Shown here piece by piece: positions 44,546 through 54,906 of a stretch of 64,000 nt of DNA. Made by a program: the position numbers and the translations under genes. The notes under the pieces are model-generated. The model was not told where the DNA came from. It did not search any database and worked only from the letters and a program-made list of their open reading frames with translations. Origin of the DNA: Pegoplata infirma (lineage: Eukaryota; Arthropoda; Insecta; Diptera; Anthomyiidae); NCBI GenBank assembly GCA_963921195.1, contig OY992536.1, positions 288,257,530 through 288,321,529 of the forward strand, given 5' to 3'. Numbering within the stretch: the stretch's first letter is position 1; the number at the start of each line of letters is the position of its first letter.

Positions 44546-44900
44546 TTTTTATACACACAAAAAAATCTTGTCAAATTACTAGAAAAAGTCTCGTAATCCC
44601 ATTTTATTAATATTTGACAGTTTTCCTTGTTTTTTAACAACAAATTTTTATTCAAAATTTAAATTTATTTTTGGAATTTTACAATTTTTTTTTGTAATTT
44701 CACAAATTTGCAAGATTTTTTTACAAAAAAATCTAGTAAATTCACGAGATTTCCTTGTAAGTGTTATTGCGCCAAATAAAGTTGTAAATTAAAAATTTTT
44801 TTGGTAAAAAGCTTGTAAAATTACGAAAAAGCTCGTAGTTTCTACTAGGAAATCTCGTAAAATAGGAGGTAGCAAACAATCTAGTAGAAACACGAAACAA
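44546..44900. repeat. Decayed AATCTTGTAAATT word block
   Basis: CACACAAAAAAATCTTGT near 44553 and later AGGAAATCTCGTAAA words suggest a decayed CAC-ended foldback. The right end was not found. Confidence 0.4.
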
Positions 44901-45145
44901 ATTTAAATTTTCGAATTTCATGTCATAATACCTGCCAAACGATGGCCACGTTAGACCTGAATGTCGATAACCAATCGCAGTTTTGGAATTTTTTAAATAT
45001 TTTTCAAAAATTCGGACATGAATTTTGGTCGAAAATACGTATTTTTTTCCAACTTTGGCCGCTTTTTGCGAAATTTTTTCATAAATTTCCCCACAATTAG
45101 CCATCGTTTGGCAGGTATTACGATATGAAATTCGAAAATTTAAAT
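44901..45145. repeat. Foldback pair, CCATCGTTTGGCAGGTATTA arms
   Basis: 44901-44946 (ATTTAAATTTTCGAATTTCA..ACCTGCCAAACGATGG) is inverted at 45100-45145 with one or two mismatches, enclosing ~150 bp. The minus-strand open frame of 169 codons over 44742-45251 is explained by this structure and shows no known domain. Confidence 0.7.
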
Positions 45146-45769
45146 TTTTTGAAGAATAAGGGGAGCTAAAAGGAATACCCTTATTTTGTTGGAAAACATT
45201 TCGCTTATTTTTCTGCAGAGCAAAAACGGCTGAATATATTGCAAATATCATTTCACCAGTCGATTTTACAGCAAAAAATAATCCAATGAACGTTTTTTTT
45301 GACTCCTAAAAAACCACCACAGGGGGCGAAAATATAAGATTTTTAATTATTTTTTTAATTTATTTTTTAAATATGCACGATGAAAGGACTTTTTGAGCTT
45401 AACAAAATGGTACCAAAATTTCCGTTATATCACAACCCGTTTAAAAGTTATAAGCTCTCAAAATGGTCAAAAACACGTTTTTTAGAACTTTGGCCTTAGT
45501 TTTCTCAAAAAAATTACGTGATAGAAAAATTTGAAATCGAAATTTAAATCAAAAACGAGTGGTAAGATCCCAGATTTTAATCCCCAAATATCTCAAAAAA
45601 TTCTCTCAATAATGCACAAAAAATCGTTTTTTGGTAACTTTGAAAGCCAGATTTGGAATCAGCGTTCAGAGGTTAATCGAAAACGAGTGTCTGGACCAAT
45701 ACCCCATCCAAAACTTTTTCAAACGTCGGTCAGTGTTGTATAATTTTGTCATTATAAAAACTTTGAAGC
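45146..45769. other. Intergenic stretch, nothing recognised
   Basis: No gene or element ends recognised. It is the probable axis region of the inverted metallothionein duplication, but no surviving symmetry was seen here. Confidence 0.4.
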
Positions 45770-45777
45770 CTTATAAC

Positions 45778-46330
45778 CAGGGACAGGACCTTCATGCACT
45801 AAAAAACTATGTTTTAGGCGCCTAAAATATGCAATAAAAAGTCTTGAAATATGCACTAAAAATCTTAAAATATGCACTAAAAACCATAAAAATATCCACT
45901 TGTTTTTTTTACTTTTATTAAAAAAAACCTAACATTCGAATTCGGTCTCGCATTGTAAACTTAGATATACATATATACAGTGTGTATAAAATGTTATTAA
46001 AAAAATTAAAATAATAAAAAAAAATTTATAATTGCTTTAAAACAAAAAAAGAAAAAAAATATCGTAAAAAAATCTTTAAAATAGCTAAAAATACTAAAAA
46101 AAATAGCTAAAAAACTAAAATTTATACAAAATATGATCTAAAAATATGCATTTATGGCAAAATAATGGCAAAATATGCAAAAATATGCATTTTTAGTAAA
46201 ATATGCACAAATATGCACTAACGAATCGATGCCATTTTAAAGCAAATTCATTGATTCGCAAAGATATCTGTTTGTGCTGTTCTATGACCAAAGGGGAAAA
46301 ACATGCATTTGCATGAAAGTCCTCTCCTTG
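45778..46330. mobile_element. hAT-like foldback of ATATGCA words, dimer unit 1
   Basis: The ends CAGGGACAGGACCTTCATGC and GCATGAAAGTCCTCTCCTTG (inverse) are flanked by CTTATAAC on both sides (45770-45777, 46331-46338). The interior is almost wholly made of AAAATATGCA words and A-runs. The right-hand TSD is also the left-hand TSD of unit 2. Confidence 0.88.
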
Positions 46331-46338
46331 CTTATAAC

Positions 46339-46893
46339 TAGGCATGAGATTTTCATGCAAATGCATGTTTTTTGTCGATAGTCTAAAAACGATATCGACC
46401 AATTATCTTTTCGAATCAAGAAATTTGCGTTAAAATGGCATCGATTTGTTTTTGCATATTTTGGTGAAAATGCATATATTTGCATATTTTGGTTTTAAAT
46501 GCATATTTTGTGCATATTTCCAACTTTTAAGTGCATATTTTTGCATATTTTGGCATAAATTAGAAAAAACACAAATTGAAATTTATTTGTTTCAAAAACT
46601 ATTTTAAAAAAAAATTATGGAAATAAGAAAAATTTTTTTTCTTTAAAATTTTTTTTATTGATTGTCTAATTTCTAAAAAATCGTGCTTATATAAGGTTTA
46701 AAATGTTACTATTTAAACCCGTCGTTACTTTTTTGCTTTTTATGAAGTTTTTCCTATGAAACCAAGATTTTTATTGCACACTTTTTATTTTTAAGTGCAT
46801 ATTTTTAAGTTTTTTAGTGCATATTTTGAAATTTTTAGCGCATATTTTAAGCGCATATTTTCGAATTTTTAGTGCATGAAAATCTCCTCCGTT
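46339..46893. mobile_element. hAT-like foldback of ATATGCA words, dimer unit 2
   Basis: The ends TAGGCATGAGATTTTCATGC and GCATGAAAATCTCCTCCGTT (inverse) are flanked by CTTATAAC on both sides (46331-46338, 46894-46901). At 555 bp it is almost the same length as unit 1 (553 bp). A shared central TSD means two units occupy one target. Confidence 0.88.
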
Positions 46894-46919
46894 CTTATAA
46901 CCTTTTAATGGTTTATGAT

Positions 46920-47757
46920 TAGGGTGACCATTTTTTACTTAACTCAAATCAGTACAAATTTTTTTTTTATTTTGGAAATAACTCTCAGAAGACTCTTTTT
47001 TATAGAAAAACACTGATGATTTCTTCAGCACTCAAAAAATTTCGGTTAACTAACAAACTTGAGTTCAATTAGTAGTATTTCACTTAAAAGCAACTATTAA
47101 AAAACTACTGCCATAAACTGTTTTCGTTATTTTGCAGAAAATTTAGTTTACTTTAAATAACTTCAGTACAGAAAATAAAACAAAAACCCACACGTTTTGA
47201 GAAAAAGAAAAGTCCTCAGACTCTAAGCACATTTTTCCTTAAGTTTTGATAAAGTTTTCTTTTAGAAAACTTCCCAGTTAATAAGCACATGTTTAATTAG
47301 CCCTGATATACTGAGCGCTTTTTCCAATAAATTTTGATATCATTTTCTCACCGAACCTCTCAGAATCATTTGGATTCATGCAAAAAATCCATCATCTTTT
47401 AAAGTTTTCGTTATCGAAAACCTCAAAAATTCTGTGCGCCTTTTCATATAAATTTATGAAGATCTAAATAATTTCATGTTCAGATACATTTTCCTCTTGA
47501 TTCAGGAACTCTTATCTCCTTGGAAATAATTCAAATTGTCTCATTGTCATGACTTAAGTTATTTTATGGAAATTCATATTTTTGTATCGAATTTTCGAAT
47601 AAAATTGTTTTTTTATGTTAAAATTTTCAAAAATCAGTACAATCAGTACATAAGTATTTCAAAAAATCAGTACAAATCAGTACAACGTTTTTTGATCAGT
47701 ACACGTGATCAAAAATCAGTACATGTACTGATCAAATCAGTACGTATGGTCAGCCTA
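46920..47757. mobile_element. hAT-like foldback, TAGGGTGACCAT family, complete copy
   Basis: The ends TAGGGTGACCATTTTTTACT and ATGGTCAGCCTA are flanked by the exact 8-bp TSD TTTATGAT (46912-46919, 47758-47765). ATCAGTACA words fill both ends. It is the reference for the partial copy at 1-2028 and the short copy at 56685-57018. Confidence 0.88.
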
Positions 47758-47765
47758 TTTATGAT

Positions 47766-48755
47766 AGAAAGGTGCTTTCTTTTTTTTTAAGCAAAAAAAT
47801 GCCTCTTCATCGTATATGATTAAAAATTAATTTTAAAAAAAACTTGGATGAAACTTTTTAAAGTGTTCAAAAAACGACCATTGCATTATTTTTTGCAGTA
47901 GAATCGACTAAAGAAATCAGATTTGCGATATATTCATCCGTTTTAGTTCTGCAGAAAAATCAGCTCAAAATCCGTGTTTTCAGATGTGTTGAACCACACC
48001 AAGGAGCTAAAATTTTTCCAAAAAAATTTTTAGCTCTCCTAAATCTTTCAAAAAAATTATGATACCCGCAGATCAAATTTTCAAAATTAACTCCAATATA
48101 TATGTTTATCATTTCGTTTGTAAAACTTCGAAATATCGGGCATGATTGTCGATTGATTTTAAGAAGATTAAGCGATGTCCGCCTGCCTTCAGAAAATATT
48201 AGTAAATCTGTAAAATTGGTTAAACACAAATATAATTCACAAAGTGTTAATGTTAAACTTTCAAAAAAATCGATCAAGTTATAATCACTTTTTCAGTCGA
48301 TTTAGCGATGTCAGTCCACCCGTCTGTGTTTCCGTCCATGTAAACAGTCTAAACACGATACAGATCGCAAATACCAACATATTTGGTTAGCACTAGAGCT
48401 TATTTTGGTCCAAGGACGAAAACGATTATAATTGGTCCATGTTTAGATCAAACCCCAATACAAACTTATGTTGGTTCTAATTTTAGATTATGGCCTTGAG
48501 CCTCAATGGATCCAATACCAAATAAAAGTAGACCATCAAAAACAAAAAATCACAATAGGGTTTTAAAAAGTTAGTTCGAATTTATTTTGTATATTTTGTC
48601 TAATAAAACGTGCATTAAATGTTCAACAAAAACGTTTCTCATTAAATTTTATTAGGGGTTTGTCGAAGGTTGGGAGTTCGTGCAATATGCGTACAATTCT
48701 TAAAAAATTAAATATGTCAATAATCATGTTTTAATTGTATTTTTTTACCAAAACA
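47766..48755. repeat. Decayed mini-me fragments
   Basis: About 48095-48185 and 48293-48500 contain GAAATATCGG, TAAGCGATGTCCGCCTGCC and TTTAGCGATGTCAGTCCACC. These are mini-me core and (GTCY) remnants without recognisable ends. No gene was seen. Confidence 0.5.
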
Positions 48756-48759
48756 GTCT

Positions 48760-49070
48760 CTCAGAATCCTAAAATTTTCTATAGAAAAAAAAATAAAAAT
48801 TTCCTACAGAAAAAGTCTCAGAGATTTTTTTTATTGGAAAAATATCTCCGAATCTCAGAATTTTTCTGTAGAAAAATGTCTCAGAATCTGAAACTTTTTG
48901 TATAAAAATGTCTCAGAATTTGAGACTTTTTCTAAAGGAAAATGTCTTAAAATCTGAGACTTTTTCTATGGGAAAAATATTTCAGAATCTGAGACATCTT
49001 CTATACGAAAAATGTCTCAGAATCTGATACCCTTTCTATAAAAATAAATGTCTTAGAATATAAGATTATT
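48760..49070. repeat. Dispersed satellite array (CTCAGAATCTGAG)
   Basis: About nine degenerate ~35-bp units with TCTCAGAATCTGAGACTTTT and TTTTCTATAGGAAAAA words, ending 60-100 bp before the MT-5 poly(A) signal. Confidence 0.75.
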
Positions 49071-49156
49071 TTGGGTAACAGCCTCCTATTGTCTGACTTT
49101 AAGTAACATCCTAGAACTTAAAATAATCAAATCTTTTATTTTTCAAAATCTGCTAT

Positions 49157-49162
49157 TTTATT
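49157..49162 (-). terminator. MT-5 poly(A) signal AATAAA
   Basis: AATAAA on the minus strand, 52 bases after the MT-5 stop, in the same local block as downstream of MT-4. A second lies at 49135-49140. Confidence 0.6.
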
Positions 49163-49213
49163 AATACAAATTTCATGATTAAAAATTTATTTCAGTTTTC
49201 AATTTTATAAAAT

Positions 49214-49414
49214 TTAATTTTTATTTTCACAACATTGAGCTTTTGGTCCATTTTTGCAAACACAATTGCAGTCCTTATTGCAAGCACAATTATCACCACA
49301 TTTAGTAGTAGAGCATTGGCAATCTGGAAATTTTAAAAATAATGTTATAGAATTGTTTTAAATATTCGCCAAATTCTACTTTAACTTACTGTTGTTACAT
49401 CCTTTGCAAGTCAT
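49214..49414 (-). CDS. Metallothionein MT-5 (MtnB family), two exons
   Basis: Exon 1 is 49390-49414 and exon 2 is 49214-49323 with stop TAA. The 66-base intron has GTAAGT and CAG. The 44-residue product begins MTCKGCNNNCQCSTTKCGDN and ends NGPKAQCCENKN, with 12 Cys. It differs from MT-4 at only two positions that I can see (T14 for A, D26 for E) and has an identical exon 1. It is divergent from MT-6. Upstream it carries TATA and two MREs in the MT-4-type arrangement. Identification is firm. Confidence 0.95.
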
Positions 49415-49501
49415 CTTGAATTTTTATTTTGAAAATTTATAAGGTTGATGTTATAAAAACTTGATATGTTTAATTGATATTATCTAAAAATTTGTATTGT
49501 T

Positions 49502-49690
49502 ATTTTATACTTTTTTAAAAGTTCTTGAAAGGAGTGAAATTGCACGCATTTATTGATAACGATAAAAAAAAAATACAATTTTATGAATTAAAATTAAGAA
49601 ATAAAATTAAGCGGATAGTCATTAAGTCGTGTGCAGATGATAATAATGATAATAGCTTTTGCGAAAGCTCTTATAACCTATTTACATTGC
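49502..49690 (-). promoter_or_regulatory. MT-5 promoter: TATA, two MREs, conserved distal block
   Basis: TATAAAAT (minus, 49502-49509) is 88 bases before the ATG. A proximal MRE TGCACGC (plus, 49541-49547) lies in GGAGTGAAATTGCACGCATT. A distal MRE TGCACAC (minus, 49629-49635) lies in CTGCACACGACTTAATGACT, as upstream of MT-4. Confidence 0.85.
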
Positions 49691-49724
49691 TTTTGAAATT
49701 TATTAAAAACGCAAAATAAAAATA

Positions 49725-49995
49725 GGCCGCTGTTCCAAAAAAAGTAATTCACATAAAAAATGTGAAAATGAAAATTTCCAAATGTTTTTGGTGTTCTAGA
49801 TTTCACATCCGAATTTCTTTTTCGATTTGTTTCACATAAATAAAATTTGGTGAAGTAAAACGAATGCAATTTCAATTTTAATTATTCGATTTCAACTTTG
49901 AATGAAAACGTGATCAACAAAACACTTAACTTGATTTCATGTGATTCGGAAATTTTCATGTGAATTGAAGAGTTGTGAAAGACAGAACAGAGGCC
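49725..49995. mobile_element. Small MITE with GGCCGCTGTTC ends and ATA TSD
   Basis: GGCCGCTGTTCCAAAAAAAG and GACAGAACAGAGGCC are imperfect inverse ends flanked by ATA (49722-49724, 49996-49998). TTCACAT/ATGTGAA words are mirrored inside. It sits between MT-5 and MT-6. Confidence 0.6.
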
Positions 49996-50444
49996 ATAGA
50001 TATAAATTTTGATATTGACTTTTTCAAAATTAAACATTTTAGTTTTAAACATTTTTTAGTTATCACGTAAAATTTCGTTAGATTTTTTTTTTTAACCCAA
50101 AACTTTGGCTGAAGGGCTGGCTCCACGGGCTAAAATGATCGGATTTGGAGGAAATTTATTTTATATGAAAGTTTGTCTCAAGATCTATAAAAGGGTTAAG
50201 GGAAAGAAATTTTAATTTTTTTTAAGTTAGAAGAAACCGCCATTTTTAGCAAATTTTAAATAGCTATATCTAGAAAACCGTTTGACCGATTTTAATTTTT
50301 GTTGATACTCGTGATCAGCACATCAAAATTAATAAATATGATGTGTCCAAGGACATATTTTTTTAAATTTTTTATTTTTTTTAATTTTCAAAAATGAAAA
50401 AAAAAATTTAGCACATGACTTTTAGGACTAGTAAAATATTTTTT

Positions 50445-51036
50445 TTATACCCTCCACTTAGTGATAGAGGGTACATATAAGTTTGTGATTCCGTTTGTAA
50501 CTCATCGAAATATCAGTCTGGGACCCCATAAAGTATATATATTCATGATCCCCGATCGATTTTAAGACATTCTAGCGATGTCCGTCTGTCTGTGGAAATG
50601 GTGATCACGACCAAAATACTACACGGACTGACTGAAACTTAACATATTTATTTGAAATTCTCCCTAGAAGTTTGGTAGTGCATTTGATCGATATCGGTTC
50701 AGCGGGTAAAAAGTTATGAACAAAAATGTAAGGATACCTCAAAAATTTTAGTACATTCAACATAACCTAAAAATACAAATTGCTTTAATTCGGCTGCTGG
50801 TTGAAATATGTGAACATAATTGAACACCAAATGGTACGAACATATATTTTTAACAAAAAATTAAAAAAATCGCGGATTTTTTTTTACCAAATTTTTTTTT
50901 CGCGGAAATTTTTTTTGCATAAATTTTTTTTTCAAAAGTAATTTCCTTTTAAAAAAAGTTTTTTGGAATAATCTGTTTGAAATTGTGGAGGGTATCACTA
51001 CATTCGGCAAGGCCGAATTTAACTTTTATACTTGTT
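50445..51036 (+). mobile_element. mini-me/DINE-1-like element upstream of MT-6
   Basis: The 5' end is TTATACCCTCCACTTAGTGA. It has the TAAAGTATATATATTCATGA core, a short (GTCY) tract at 50580-50592, and the 3' end GGAGGGTATCACTACATTCG with CGGCAAGGCCG, ending ACTTG. It closely matches 5348-6003. It ends 46 bases before the conserved MT-6 distal promoter block, which it leaves intact. Confidence 0.85.
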
Positions 51037-51081
51037 TTTATATATTTTTTATGTTAGTGAATTTCGGGGTCAATGTAAACT

Positions 51082-51277
51082 GGGTATCAAAGCTTTCGCA
51101 ATAGCTGTTATCTATCATATGCACACGACTGATTGGCTTTTTGTTTAAATAAATTATTGGATTTTTGTAATTCATTAAATTGTATCGTTTTTAATGTAAT
51201 TAATAAATGCGTGCAATTTCACTCCTTACTAGAGCTTTAAAAGCTTAAAATTTTCAATATGAGAAAAAGTATAAAAT
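51082..51277 (+). promoter_or_regulatory. MT-6 promoter: TATA, two MREs, conserved distal block
   Basis: TATAAAAT at 51270-51277 is 86 bases before the ATG. The proximal MRE TGCACGC (minus) is at 51209-51215. The distal MRE TGCACAC (51120-51126) is preceded by GGGTATCAAAGCTTT and CTGTTATCTATCATA, the inverse of the MT-3 upstream block. Confidence 0.85.
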
Positions 51278-51362
51278 AGCAACCAAATTTATCACAAATT
51301 ATCAATCAATTCGATTAAGTTTTATAACATTAACAAATAATTTTCCTAAATAATATTTAAAA

Positions 51363-51578
51363 ATGACTTGCAAGGGATGTAATAACAGTAAGTACAAATT
51401 GAAAAAAGCATATTATTTATAAAAAAAACTTTTTGTTTAATTACATAATTATTTTAAATAATTTACAGATTGCCAATGCACTGCTACTAAATGTGGCGAT
51501 AATTGTACTTGTTGCAAGGACTGTCATTGCGTTTGCAAAAATGGACCAAAAGCTCAATGTTGTGAAAATAAAAATTAA
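51363..51578 (+). CDS. Metallothionein MT-6 (MtnB family, 13 Cys), two exons
   Basis: Exon 1 is 51363-51387 and exon 2 is 51469-51578 with stop TAA. The 81-base intron has GTAAGT and CAG. The 44-residue product begins MTCKGCNNNCQCTATKCGDN, then CTCCKDCHCVCKNGPKAQCC. It shares the extra Cys24 and His28 with MT-3 and has an identical exon 1, but its C-terminus (KAQ) matches MT-4 and MT-5 (MT-3 has KDK). It should act as a metal-induced cytosolic chelator. Identification is firm. Confidence 0.95.
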
Positions 51579-51641
51579 TTTTTTAAAACAAATTTAAATT
51601 AAAAAGTTATATTTCAAATGTTTGTTTTTTTCTTTTTTATT

Positions 51642-51647
51642 AATAAA
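51642..51647 (+). terminator. MT-6 poly(A) signal AATAAA
   Basis: AATAAA 63 bases after the MT-6 stop codon. Confidence 0.6.
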
Positions 51648-51713
51648 TTGTCATAAAAAATTTTAATGTAATATTTTGAATTGTTTATTTTTATTACTAA
51701 TAGCCTATGATTA

Positions 51714-52206
51714 CACAGAAAAAAACGAATTGTTATATTGACCCCCATATTTGTGAATACAATTAACTTTTTCACTGAAAGTGCTCCTATACGCAAATTT
51801 GTGATATCAACTAACATTTGTAAATATTGATTGTTGAAAAAAAATTTAAAAAAAAATTGATAAACGAGTTTGTAATAGTTTTCTAAAATTATTATTTGTA
51901 TTGACAAACGTACAAAATCTTAATTTTTTTTTCAACAAAGAAATTCAACAAACACAAACCCAATTTGTTGATCTGACAAACGTAAAAAAACTTTATGTTT
52001 TTCAACAAAGAAATTCAACAAACACAAAAACATGATAAAATAATTTTGAAATAAAATTACTTGACTGAGTTTGTTAAAAACAAAATCGAAGTTTTGTATT
52101 ATAGACTAACAGGCGGCCGCTTTTATTAAATGTTTGGTTGATAGCATGTTTGGTGCATTTACAATTGCTGTTTGTTGATTTAAATTTGACGATCTTATTT
52201 TCTGTG
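51714..52206. mobile_element. TA|CAC-type foldback (CACAGAAAAAAACG) 3' of MT-6
   Basis: The ends CACAGAAAAAAACGAATTG and TTATTTTCTGTG are flanked by TA (51712-51713, 52207-52208). The words TTCAACAAA and TTTGTTGA/TGACAAACG are mirrored inside. Confidence 0.72.
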
Positions 52207-52208
52207 TA

Positions 52209-52650
52209 GTAATTAAAATCCATTTTAATTCCCCTTAGTGTGCTTCATTTGTTTGTTAAGTTCGTTAGGGTGGAAATTTTCCACCCTGGTCCGTTTTAGC
52301 CCATTTATGAACTTAAACAGAGTATGACCATAAGGCACTTTGAATGTTTCATATTCAATTAATGATCAATAATCAACACCTTATCTATGCCCACTTGATA
52401 GCAATCCGACCAACTGGTAACAAATACCTACCCTTTTTTTAAAAACTTTTGTCAAATCTTCCACTGTTCCTTGTTGTAAATGAAAATATCTTTTACAGAA
52501 CGAATTATTTTAATGCTCTGATATACACTGTTGTGAAAGTCAAGAAAAAAAATATTTTGCAATTAACACACAATAGTTTAAAATAATCCAAAATATTTGC
52601 ATAGTCAAAGGCAGTACAAAAAAATGTTTAATCTCCTTTTTGCAAGTACA
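52209..52650. other. Intergenic stretch, nothing recognised
   Basis: No gene, RNA or element end recognised. Confidence 0.4.
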
Positions 52651-53215
52651 CACTCAGAAAATTATGTAAGTTACTACATGTTAGTTATTTATATATTTTA
52701 CAGTAGTTAGTTGTTTTCAACTAAAAAGTCAGTTGTTTTTGTATGAAAAATATCAAACAACTATTTCTGTTAGTTATTTTAAGTCGTTTTTTGGAATAAC
52801 TAACAAAAAAGTACTGTAATGTAGTAACAGTTATTTAAAGTAGTTAATTTTATTTTTTTAACCTCTGAAAAAATTTGAAAGTTTTTTTCCAAAAAAATAA
52901 ATTTTATTTTTTTTTTTTTATTTTTCACAACTTTTTTTTTTTTTTTTTTAACTTGGAAAAAATTTGGTCTTAAATTTTTTCTGAAAAATTAAAAAAAAAA
53001 ATTTATATTGATTATTTTATTTTTACTACATTTTAGTTGTTTTGACTACAAATGTAAGTAGTTTTTACTACATAAGTTAGTTGTTTTTTGTCAGTTAAAA
53101 TAACTAACATTGTTAGTTGATTTAACTGAAAAAGTAGTTGACCCCAAAACAACTTACGAAGCAGTTATTTTAACTGACATTTTCAGTTGATTTTACTAAC
53201 ATAATTTTTTGAGTG
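52651..53215. mobile_element. CAC-type foldback of TAGTTGTTT words, copy 1
   Basis: The ends CACTCAGAAAATTATGTAAG and ACTAACATAATTTTTTGAGTG have CA on both sides instead of TA. The arms hold TTAGTTGTTTTGACTAC and CAGTAGTTAGTTGTTTTC words. The second copy begins 101 bp on. Confidence 0.72.
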
Positions 53216-53316
53216 CAGTATAAAATCAGTGCTACATAAATTTTTAAAAAATCAAAAAATATATTTTAGCTCGAGGTAATTTTTCTTTTTTATAGGGAAA
53301 AGGTTTCAGAATCTTA

Positions 53317-53883
53317 CACTCAGAAAATTATGTAAGTTACTACATGTTAGTTATTTGGATATTTTACAGTAGTTAGTTGTTTTCAACTACAAAGTCAATT
53401 GTTTTTGTATGAAAAATATCAAACAACTATTTCTGTTAGTTATTTTCAATCGTTTTTTTGAACAACTAACAAAAAAGTACTGTGATGTAGTAACAGTTAT
53501 TTAAAGTAGTTAATTTAATTTTTTTATCTCTGAAAAATTTTCAAAGTTGTTTTTCCAAAAAATAAAAATAAATTTTTCGTTTTTTTTTATTTTTCATAAC
53601 TTTAAAAAAAAAAAAAACTTTGAAAAAATTTGATCTTCAATTTTTTTTCTGAAACATTTAAAAAAAAAATATATATTGATTATTTTTTTTTTACTACATT
53701 TTAGTTGTTTTGACTACAAATGTTAGTAGTTTTTACTACATAAGTCAGTTGTTTTTTGTCAGTTAAAATAACTAGCATTGTTAGTTGATTTAACTGAAAA
53801 AGTAGTTGACCCCAAAACAACTTACAAAGTAGTTATTTTAACTGACATTTTCAGTTAATTTTACTAACATAATTTTTTGAGTG
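53317..53883. mobile_element. TA|CAC-type foldback of TAGTTGTTT words, copy 2
   Basis: Almost identical to copy 1 over its full 567 bp, in the same orientation, with TA on both sides (53315-53316, 53884-53885). The TCAGAATCTTA / TGTATACTTTTTC flanks show it was inserted within satellite DNA. Confidence 0.8.
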
Positions 53884-53885
53884 TA

Positions 53886-54690
53886 TACTTTTTCTATAGG
53901 AAAAAGGTCTCAGAATCAGAGAACCTTTCTATAGGAAAAAGGTTTCAGAAACTGCAACTTATTTTATAGAAAAAAGGTTTCAGAATCTGAGGTTTTTCTA
54001 TTGCAAAAACGTCTCATGTACAGTGTAATATCAGTGCTGCATCAACTTTAAAAAAATAATCAAATATATTTAAGCTCGAGGTAATTTTTCTTTTTTATGG
54101 GGAAAAGGCTTCAGAATCTGGTACTTTTTCCATAGGAAAAATGTGTCAGAATCTAAATCGTTTTCTATAGGAAAAAGGTGTCAGAGTCAGAGAATTTTTG
54201 TATAGGAAAAGGTGTCAGAAGATAATACTTATTTTATAGGAAAAAGGTTTCAGAATCTGAGACTTTTTCTATGCAAAAACGTCTCAGAAAAGGTCTCAGA
54301 AATTGAGAATTTTTTATAGAAAAAAGCTCTCAGAATCTGAGACTTTTTCTATAGGATAAAAGTATCAGAGTTTTATTGTAGGAAATTTTTTTTAGAATAT
54401 GAGACTTTCTTTACAGGAAAAGAGGTCTCAGAATCTAAGACTTAGTGTAATAAAAAGGTTTCAGAATCTAAGACTTCTTCTATAGGCAAAATATCACATA
54501 ATATAAGACATTTTCTGAAGGAAAAAGTTCTCAGAACCTGAAGCTTTTTCTTTAGCAAAAACGTCTCAGAAAGAAAGAAAGAATTTTTCTATAATAAAAA
54601 GGTCTCAGAAATTGAGACTTTTTTATTGGAGAAAGGTCTCAGAATCTGAGACTTTTCTATGGGAAATAGGTCACAGAATCTAATTGCGTT
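53886..54690. repeat. Dispersed satellite array (CTCAGAATCTGAG)
   Basis: About 22 degenerate ~35-bp units combining TCTCAGAATCTGAGACTTTT with TTTCTATAGGAAAAAGG. At about 53216-53310 and 54012-54110 a longer shared block (CAGTGCTACATAAATTTT, GCTCGAGGTAATTTTTC) repeats. The same GCTCGAGGTA block starts the array at 63070. Confidence 0.8.
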
Positions 54691-54906
54691 GAAAACCCAA
54701 TAAATTTTAAACAATATCATCATACACTGAAACAATTTTGTTCATTACGGCTATGAAAACGTACATTGATTCTATGAAAAAAATCATTAGAAGTCAGCCA
54801 ATGATGCCCTTCATAGAATCTATGAAACAAATTTATAGAAACCAGATACCTATAAAAAAGTTCATAGGCTTTGAAAAAAAATTGTATTCTTCAATTCTAT
54901 TTTTAT

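Noticed and set aside
44742..45251. Longest open frame (169 codons, minus strand)
   Set aside because: It spans a foldback pair (44901-44946/45100-45145) in AT-rich repeat DNA and has no recognisable domain, splice sites or promoter, so it is a chance frame.
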